A stretch of 12,162 nucleotides of DNA from Microcaldota archaeon. GTDB lineage: Archaea; Micrarchaeota; Micrarchaeia; Anstonellales; Anstonellaceae. The first letter of the stretch is position 1, and every line of letters begins with the position of its first letter. Shown one piece after another: positions 7,301 through 12,162 of this stretch. Location of the stretch: contig JAOAKE010000027.1 in the NCBI GenBank assembly GCA_026413805.1, forward strand, positions 1-12,162. The letters are read 5' to 3'. Below the pieces are notes generated by a model. It searched no databases. It was not told the origin of the DNA and saw nothing but the letters and a program-made list of their open reading frames with translations. The translations under genes and the position numbers were made by a program.

Positions 7301-8493
7301 GGCTTGCCATCACCCCGAGTGACACCCGACTTGATATTTTGATAGGCAGAAACCTTTACAACCAAGACTCCCCCCAGAGGGGAAAGCTGCATAAGTTCTT
7401 CTACAAGAATGGGACTGACCCCGTTGTTTATTCTTGGAAAGTATCAAATGCAGTAGTGGATGAATATCCTGGCAAGATAGATTTGCTCTTGCAGGAATGG
7501 TACCCTCGCTGCACTGGGGCCGGCAAAGAGAAGGAAGAGATTGAAGGAAGAATTGCATTTTCAAGGGCTTTGCTTGGCAATTTCTCAAAGCCCTCGCTTA
7601 TTTGGAGGTTCCACTTCCCAATAGGCACAAGCTGCAACTATGACGTGTTCATGGACTACCTCTTTAATAATACTGGGAGGATGGTGGATGCAGGGATAAT
7701 TGGCATAATATATGACTCTTGGGCAACCCCTGACGGAAGGGGCTATGGGCCAATAAGCATGACTGTCAATGGCAGCATAGTCCATACCGGGCTGAATGAC
7801 TTGATTGCAGAGGGAGCCTTGGACAGCCCAACAGGAAGGGCAAATACGCCTTTCTGCGCGGTGCAGAAATATTCTAAGGCAGTAATGGGATTGACAGAGT
7901 ATAGCTATGGAAGAAAGCTTTATGCGGAAAACAAGACCTGCTTCTGCGAGCCTTGCACGCCTGAGAGAATTGCAGCAGGCGTTTGCAGCGAAAATGCGCA
8001 AGATAACCCCATACCTGCCCAGGCCTATTGCAATGATGGAACGGTCTGCGCCCTGCCAAGCGGCTGGACAAACTACTCAAAGTACTTCTGCCCAGACACC
8101 TGCGTAAATTACACTGCCTGCAAGCTTTGTCCCTCATTTGGGAACAAGAAATCTGTGTGCAGGATTGAGCAAGTAGGCGAGGCTCCGTTTCTTGCTGAAA
8201 GAAAATATAGCGAGCTTAATGAAACTTCATTTGACGATGATTGGGCGTTTGTTGCTGGTCTGCCTGCAAAGGACAAGTGCTGCGTTGAAAAGCAGGAACC
8301 TGAAAGGCCTGTGCAAAAATACACTTATGCCATAATGAACTCACAAAAGCAGCGAAGCGAATTTCTGCAATTCCCAAGAAGGGGAGAGGAAGGAATTGAC
8401 TGCGGCAGGACTCCAGATACATCTGTTTTAGTATATTGCGGGGTAAGGATACCCCTCAGCCAGCAAAAAATATCCTGCTTCGGGGTAGGTTAG
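4387..8493 (+). CDS. Giant Cys-rich exported protein, probable lipoprotein or surface protein
   Basis: The product is 1368 residues from the ATG; an upstream in-frame GTG at 4375 would add four. The N-terminus has a basic start (MHKRKPH), a hydrophobic stretch and then F-A-G-C at about residue 26, a lipobox-like site with Phe rather than the usual Leu at -3. I count about 78 Cys spread over nearly the entire length, often as CC, CxC or CxxC, which points to an extracellular disulfide-stabilised protein. Residues 698-709 (DLNGDGKRDGST) form a Ca-binding loop of the EF-hand/dockerin/thrombospondin-3 type. Residues about 460-485 have a short C-x5-C-x4-C-x9-C knot. Residues about 881-1125 are Cys-poor and look like an alpha/beta domain. 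No transmembrane helix is seen after the signal, and no LPXTG-like or PGF anchor is evident. I do not recognise a named family over the entire length. Its position between membrane-channel-like genes suggests an outer part of the same complex. Confidence 0.92.
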   Translation: MHKRKPHLSGCLLAAILIFLVLAFAGCPSSKYVPCCVKDRLYNSTTQQMLANPMCYFENGSRGDNGGCMGGSVGKKLLEKGLAACSQGKLCGQLNEEECGMSYNCIWNSSQQSCTPPTDSAYVLMPVCVDAAPQSCVNNRCTAMVCGASEYNVESKASARDWKNQDATKAMPSKEMSNTPNVNLQGTSCEFRTMDRKLYNEVRQSKGSLWVNAFRFGVGRSFSDYEQAKYFFPASDRLCGFNPSGTVDRFTAYLNVPNTWCAKLSSNNYPVYFHCASYNLNFTNQTKCSIYCDGKAPPDDCNIKTASSTNEQYVCLLDQFAYSSKQACMEKCPIIDPSVCTTSSANAPFLKPDGRYPVAYVADYMTGANTVAAQCPDGRRNAWKNVCWADEWKLNEPGCGDYFLKEGPIIDGPWYYMGNNYYGWRFENGKSVALSFDYDYYAIKLKKQYKDAGYDMDKRLPFECNNSLQCISGACDKTKYTRGLCINKSNGATIDCGCGIVRKDGKVQLKCEGIPDRFYAKKNNGEMIRVSSEMFTKEHEFSRTENPAEVKFVYYLEEGEEGSPVPKVFEKCGLVHVNTVSGCIDEGYFSIICPSDLSNFRVYEITFSSSATSAALGNCLLDDDYKTNLPYLKIGTYGWCAGCTYATLAVQKITWSDVPGGPSANGQMQGSMENYGCYEFRGYKDYNFGQAPTLSLRDLNGDGKRDGSTAEVTASMTRDPYNGNIGARMDHPDCVACCDERWFLCEDGWVTQTSCVDGHCRDTNWWTRNFVYPSPPYLRDKLATYLQSNVMPVLDVSEAGTDIKIEDRYVPRKKCEQKTGKVYKCSYESRTYGPYLSCPSGYPCYGNCVESFTTGWACSLTGLVHSSASECYDFCYGRIIDVPVKTLYAPVDICTKYGGDGSAIYVVGSTSLIGSSSTQNIFADEPLANYLRGDVKPIEVSGGTYYKANGTAQLIARAIALKEQCPTKPLVGLAITPSDTRLDILIGRNLYNQDSPQRGKLHKFFYKNGTDPVVYSWKVSNAVVDEYPGKIDLLLQEWYPRCTGAGKEKEEIEGRIAFSRALLGNFSKPSLIWRFHFPIGTSCNYDVFMDYLFNNTGRMVDAGIIGIIYDSWATPDGRGYGPISMTVNGSIVHTGLNDLIAEGALDSPTGRANTPFCAVQKYSKAVMGLTEYSYGRKLYAENKTCFCEPCTPERIAAGVCSENAQDNPIPAQAYCNDGTVCALPSGWTNYSKYFCPDTCVNYTACKLCPSFGNKKSVCRIEQVGEAPFLAERKYSELNETSFDDDWAFVAGLPAKDKCCVEKQEPERPVQKYTYAIMNSQKQRSEFLQFPRRGEEGIDCGRTPDTSVLVYCGVRIPLSQQKISCFGVG
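6478..6513 (+). other. Ca-binding loop (EF-hand/dockerin-like) in gene 3
   Basis: Residues 698-709 read D-L-N-G-D-G-K-R-D-G-S-T, with Asp/Asn at loop positions 1, 3, 5 and 9. This is the signature of Ca-binding loops in dockerin and thrombospondin type 3 repeats. Only one copy is seen, so it is probably structural. Position 12 is Thr rather than the usual Asp/Glu. Confidence 0.55.
7030..7760 (+). other. Cys-poor alpha/beta domain embedded in gene 3, possibly TIM-barrel-like
   Basis: About residues 881-1125 of the gene 3 product contrast with the surrounding disulfide-rich sequence. They contain alternating hydrophobic strands and helices, for example AIYVVGS, PLVGLAITP, IDLLLQEWYP, SLIWRFHFP and GIIGIIYDSW. 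Acidic residues at strand ends (Glu1037 in LQEWYP, Asp1110 in IYDSW) together with nearby Trp residues are the pattern seen in (beta/alpha)8 glycoside hydrolases. This is a fold guess from pattern only; no specific enzyme family is identified. Confidence 0.4.
8482..8490 (+). promoter_or_regulatory. Possible ribosome-binding site for gene 4
   Basis: GGGGTAGGT at the very end of gene 3 lies 4-12 bases before the ATG at 8495. The GGGGT part is 8 bases away, the same spacing as for genes 2 and 3. The genes are only one base apart, so translational coupling is also likely. Confidence 0.45.
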
Positions 8494-8494
8494 G

Positions 8495-11400
8495 ATGAGG
8501 CTTTGCCTTTTTGCAGTGGCCTTTATTCTTTTTTCAGAGGCAGTCTTGGCGCAGGTAGGGAGCGTGGGTTCTCCACAGCAATCTCCATACTGCGCTGTCC
8601 CGAAAGTAAAAAGCTACATGGACATCATCCTTGACCCGATGAACAAAAAATACGAGGTATTCGTGTATAATTTAAGCACCGGCTACAAAAAGACAGGGAT
8701 AGACGGCGCACTGGTCTATGTTGCGAACCTAAGCAACCTTAGCAACATAAAGGTATGCTATGATGTAACCAATGCAGAAGGAAGAGTGAGCTTTCCGTAT
8801 GACCCAAACGCTGAAGGATGCACGGACTTATGGGTAATTTTCTGCCCCCATTACAGTGGAGGAGGCGGAACGCCTACCTTCTCTGACAAAGAAGCCTGCC
8901 TAAACGGAACGGCGTTGCCACCCAGCTCTTGGGCAGCTGTTGGAAGATGCTCAGCCTCTGCATCCGTCCCGAAGGATTACCGCTTTGTTTATTTGCCTTC
9001 CCATAACACCCTTTATTTTTGCAACAACCCGCCAAAAGACTTTGCCCTGCTTTGCTGGCCAGTCATGCTTATTTTTGCGCTCTTGGTTGGCGCTTCATAT
9101 GCCATTGGCAGGAATCCGTTCCAGGCATTTGACGTCAGCGCCCCAAGGATGGGAAGGGGCAGGCAATACACTCCAAGGGTGCAGCAGAAGAGCTTTGACC
9201 TAATGACGTATGTTGGAGGTGGACTGAGTACTGCAGCAGAAGCCACGGAGAAGATGATCGGGGCAGAGAAAGGCACAATAGCCCAATACACTCCCCTGAA
9301 CTTGATTGGAAAGGGAGTTGCGACGGTAAGCGGCAAGGTGACTGAATGGGGTAAAAAAGCGTTGGACAAGGTTTTCAAAAAAGACAGCAAAAAGGGAGGG
9401 GACAAAGTGGATATACCTGCTTCTAAAAAGCCCGCCTTGCAAAAGCCAGGTGCAGCAGATGGCAAAAAAAAGCCAGAGGCCCCTTCATCGCAGCCGAGCA
9501 TTGCTGATGCGAAAAAGATAGGACAAGATGTGCTTGGGCTGGTCCCTATGGTCGGGACTGTTGGGGGTGCAGTGCAAGCTCCAAGCAAAGGAGGAGCGCA
9601 GAGAGGTAAAGGAGGAAAAGACAGCGGCGCTCCCCAAGCTCCAAGCAAAGATGGAGGGCGACTGCAGGCTGTACCGACTATGGGGACGCAGGCAAACATT
9701 TATTCGAGCATGAACGTTCTTGCGGGAGCTCCAAACTTAAGAGACGTAGTTGAGATGTTCAGCGGCTCTAGCAAGGCATCGCCAAACGGCACCACCGTGC
9801 GTGCTCCTCCTGGTACGCTTGAGAGGCTTGCTTTTGCTGCTGGGCTTGAGAGCATAGGAAAAGAAGGAGGCGGATTTGGCAAGCAGCTACTTGCAGTGAT
9901 GGGGTTTATCGTAAAACAGCTTTTAGGCGGGCTCCCCACTTTTAGGAACATCTTTAAGCTCGAGGGCGAAAGCAAGGGGGAGCAGGTCCGAGACTTCTTT
10001 GGCGAGCTTATTGACAACGTTCTTTCCATCCATAGTTTCCTTACTCAGCTGTCTTTCAGAACAAAGAGTTGGTCCGCCCTGCTTGGAAAGAAAATAGGCG
10101 TTCTTTCATGGGTGGACAGGCTCAATGAAAAAAGCGTATTTTCCTTCAGCTTTAGCCTGCCCATCAAAATAGGCGGGACGAGGCTGGACAGGTTCTTGGG
10201 CCCAATTCGCGTTGGGGCAGATGTTGGGACTGTTTCCGGCTTAATGGGTGGCAGCGGAAATGTTCCATATGGGCTTGAGCCGTTCAGGAGGGCTTTTAGC
10301 GACATAAAGAGTTTGGCGGACTATGCGCTTGCAGTTAAACCATCAAGTGAGGCGTTCATGACTGCTGAGAAAAATGGAGTGGTAATTGCTGTCGGCATGG
10401 ATGGAAGGGCACAGTTCTACGACAAGGAGAATAGGGAGTTCATGAGCCGAGAGGAAGCCATAAAGAAAATGGGGTTTGAAGATGGAGGAGAAGCCTTCAA
10501 GAAATTCATAGATGGCGGAGAAGTGCCCTTTTCTCCTCTGAAGGATAGGAGCCTTATGAGCGTCCTTACTGCATTTGGCTTTAAGACCGGCTTTGGAAAA
10601 ATCGGGAAGGACGGGTTTGAAGAGATTAGCGAGAGCAGCTATGTCGCTGCCCTTAAAGAAAATGCAATATATGAAAGCAAGAACGCCGAGATTGTTAAAG
10701 TCCTTCTTTCAAATTCTGCAGCCCGGCTAGGAGGAAATGAAAAAGAGCTGCAAGAACTTGCTGAAAAGAGGAGGATTTACGATAACGCTCAGGCAAAAAA
10801 AGAGGGCGGTGGCTTGTCATTGGAAGGGTTGGAGATCCTCATCAGGAACTACGGTGAAGACAACAAAAACGTCATCGATGCCTTAAATGAGCTTAAGTTG
10901 TTGGGGGTGATAACAAAAGATTACAAACTGGAAATTGAAAGGGGAGGGAAGAAGTTTCTGAATGAAAAGGACAGGAAGAAGCTGTTAAATGAAATTGAGT
11001 CGTTCAGGAAAGATAGCCGCGAGGCTTCTGAAATAATTAGGGAATACACTGCTTTAAACCAGCAGTATGCAGCATTAACGAACAAGATAACGGCATTTGA
11101 CCAAATGGCTCAGATAATGAAGGATAAGCCAGAAGGCATGGCAGACAAGATAAAGGAGTATCAAGTGCTTCTTCGCGCTTCAGATGAATCAGAGACTCTT
11201 GCAAAGATGCAATACCAGGTTGGATTTGAAAATAGCACTAAAGGAGTTTTTGGTAGGCTGGAAGAGTGGATTATGTCCGACAAGCAAGGGCAAGAAAGGA
11301 TTCTCAGCGAGGAAAAGGCGAAGCTTGAAGAGTATAATAAGATGTTTGAAAAGACAAAATATGAAGAAGACCCGGTTGCTTACCAGTCATTGTTAATCGC

Positions 11401-12162
11401 AAAAATGCGGTCAGAGATTATAGTCAATACCCTTGAGGGATGGACGACCAAGAAAGATTATACCCCTGAGGCTCGCGCCAAGGCAATAAGCGCCATTTAC
11501 TACGCCAACAAAAAAGTGGAAGACGATGTTTCTATCCTTTCAAAAGCGTCTTACGAAGCCACTTCTTTGCTGTATGCATTGGTAAAAAAAGAGTTGGTAG
11601 AAGGGGCAAACGATTATCTTTCTTCTTTGAGGGATGTGATACGCAATGCAGGCACTTTCGGCAGTGGGAACATAGAGAAGAACCTTGCGCCTTTCATCAG
11701 GCCCCTTGAAAAGCTGAATGTTGAGGCCAACAGGGAGATTGGACCGGGCGAGGAAGAAATGCACAAGAAAAAGATTGGCATTATGCTCTCTCTTGGGAAC
11801 AAGTATAACTCTGAGAAGGATGAAAAGAAAAGAGAGGTGCTGGATAAAACTTTGGACATTGTCTTTTTAACTCCGCACACCAAGCTGGACAAGAAAATAG
11901 ATGGGCTGCCCTCTATGGAAGAGGTTGCTTCAGACCCGCAGAAGTATGTGGTTTTGCTGGACAAGCTGAATGTTGAGGCAAGAGTATTAGCGTTTGAAGA
12001 CTTGAAAGAGAAGATATTGGCGAGGTCGTCAATGGGAGAATACGAAGGCTCACCGCTTAGCCTCAAGAAAGATGGGGGGGATGCCACAGGTGAATGGACA
12101 AGGCTCATAGACAAGGCAACAAATTATATCAAGGGTAAACTTGAAGAGATAGGTAAAATGGA
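8495..12162 (+). CDS. Single-span membrane protein with very long helical cytoplasmic tail (3' partial)
   Basis: This frame stays open from the ATG at 8495 to the right edge (1222 codons seen); no stop is in the window. Residues 1-19 are a signal peptide ending in A-V-L-A. Residues 20-182 are a small ectodomain with seven Cys; residues about 52-117 look like a carboxypeptidase-regulatory-like or transthyretin-type beta fold (V-x-N-A-E-G-R-V-S-F). Residues 184-204 form one span, followed by a basic GRNPF...RMGRGR segment that sets the remainder inside the cell. A Lys/Pro/Gly/Ala-rich linker (about 285-410) precedes a long charged, mostly helical region with coiled-coil-like stretches near 740-770, 825-875 and 930-970. 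Residues 773-823 resemble a winged-helix fold. I do not recognise a family. In this operon it may be the subunit that links the envelope complex to cytoplasmic partners, which is an inference from topology. Confidence 0.93.
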   Translation, partial: MRLCLFAVAFILFSEAVLAQVGSVGSPQQSPYCAVPKVKSYMDIILDPMNKKYEVFVYNLSTGYKKTGIDGALVYVANLSNLSNIKVCYDVTNAEGRVSFPYDPNAEGCTDLWVIFCPHYSGGGGTPTFSDKEACLNGTALPPSSWAAVGRCSASASVPKDYRFVYLPSHNTLYFCNNPPKDFALLCWPVMLIFALLVGASYAIGRNPFQAFDVSAPRMGRGRQYTPRVQQKSFDLMTYVGGGLSTAAEATEKMIGAEKGTIAQYTPLNLIGKGVATVSGKVTEWGKKALDKVFKKDSKKGGDKVDIPASKKPALQKPGAADGKKKPEAPSSQPSIADAKKIGQDVLGLVPMVGTVGGAVQAPSKGGAQRGKGGKDSGAPQAPSKDGGRLQAVPTMGTQANIYSSMNVLAGAPNLRDVVEMFSGSSKASPNGTTVRAPPGTLERLAFAAGLESIGKEGGGFGKQLLAVMGFIVKQLLGGLPTFRNIFKLEGESKGEQVRDFFGELIDNVLSIHSFLTQLSFRTKSWSALLGKKIGVLSWVDRLNEKSVFSFSFSLPIKIGGTRLDRFLGPIRVGADVGTVSGLMGGSGNVPYGLEPFRRAFSDIKSLADYALAVKPSSEAFMTAEKNGVVIAVGMDGRAQFYDKENREFMSREEAIKKMGFEDGGEAFKKFIDGGEVPFSPLKDRSLMSVLTAFGFKTGFGKIGKDGFEEISESSYVAALKENAIYESKNAEIVKVLLSNSAARLGGNEKELQELAEKRRIYDNAQAKKEGGGLSLEGLEILIRNYGEDNKNVIDALNELKLLGVITKDYKLEIERGGKKFLNEKDRKKLLNEIESFRKDSREASEIIREYTALNQQYAALTNKITAFDQMAQIMKDKPEGMADKIKEYQVLLRASDESETLAKMQYQVGFENSTKGVFGRLEEWIMSDKQGQERILSEEKAKLEEYNKMFEKTKYEEDPVAYQSLLIAKMRSEIIVNTLEGWTTKKDYTPEARAKAISAIYYANKKVEDDVSILSKASYEATSLLYALVKKELVEGANDYLSSLRDVIRNAGTFGSGNIEKNLAPFIRPLEKLNVEANREIGPGEEEMHKKKIGIMLSLGNKYNSEKDEKKREVLDKTLDIVFLTPHTKLDKKIDGLPSMEEVASDPQKYVVLLDKLNVEARVLAFEDLKEKILARSSMGEYEGSPLSLKKDGGDATGEWTRLIDKATNYIKGKLEEIGKM
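9575..9650 (+). repeat. Short direct repeat in the gene 4 linker
   Basis: The 16-base sequence CAAGCTCCAAGCAAAG occurs at 9575-9590 and again at 9635-9650, 60 bases (20 codons) apart and in frame. Each copy encodes Q-A-P-S-K and is followed by a Gly-rich segment. It lies in the low-complexity linker just inside the membrane, where slippage or duplication would be tolerated. Confidence 0.8.
10811..10963 (+). other. Candidate winged-helix-like segment in gene 4
   Basis: Residues 773-823 show helix (LSLEGLEILIRNYG), helix (NKNVIDALNELKLLGVI) and then a short hairpin-like stretch (DYKLEIERGGKKFLN), the usual order at the end of a winged-helix domain. In a cytoplasmic arm this could bind nucleic acid or protein. 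The call rests on pattern only, and a plain helical bundle is an equally fair reading. Confidence 0.3.

Noticed and set aside
9013..9699. Minus-strand frame of 228 codons
   Set aside because: It is antisense to gene 4 with Pro/Ser/Leu-rich, low-information sequence. The plus frame here has a clear membrane span and continuous coding sense.
11711..11979. 17-bp identical sequence at 11711-11727 and 11963-11979 (K-L-N-V-E-A) as an internal domain repeat
   Set aside because: The flanking residues do not align over the 84-codon offset, so it is a short motif recurrence, not a clear duplicated domain.

Overview
The window reads as chromosomal DNA from an archaeon, most likely one of the small-genome DPANN lineages (Diapherotrites/Micrarchaeota-like). 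Supporting signs are archaeal Shine-Dalgarno motifs of the GGTGA/GGGGT type placed just before starts, heavy use of AGG/AGA for Arg and ATA for Ile, CARDB-type surface domains rich in N-glycosylation sequons, and very long Cys-rich exported proteins with no bacterial-type neighbours. The lineage is an inference from style; no marker gene is present.

Four large genes lie head to tail on the plus strand and fill almost the whole window. Gene 1 (1-3189) is cut by the left edge. It encodes an array of at least seven CARDB-like Ig-fold repeats followed by a polytopic membrane domain. Gene 2 (3239-4372) encodes a 377-residue polytopic protein whose membrane part is visibly paralogous to the C-terminus of gene 1. 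Gene 3 (4387-8493) encodes a 1368-residue, extremely Cys-rich exported protein with a lipobox-like Cys, a Ca-binding-type loop, and an embedded domain that looks alpha/beta and enzyme-like. Gene 4 (8495 to the right edge, still open) encodes a protein with a signal peptide, a small Cys-containing ectodomain, one membrane span and a cytoplasmic tail of more than 1000 residues rich in predicted helix. The gaps are 49, 14 and 1 bases, so the four genes are probably one operon. No promoter or terminator is convincing.

Taken together the operon looks like a cell-envelope machine: two related channel-like membrane proteins (one carrying a long adhesive or spacer ectodomain), a large disulfide-rich surface protein, and a single-span protein with a long internal arm. 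The membrane modules are reminiscent of VirB6/CedA-type polytopic subunits of DNA- or protein-transfer systems, but the ATPase (VirB4/HerA type) that would settle this is not in the window, so the function remains a hypothesis. No RNA gene, CRISPR array, insertion sequence or minus-strand gene is supported, and there is no intergenic stretch longer than about 50 bases.
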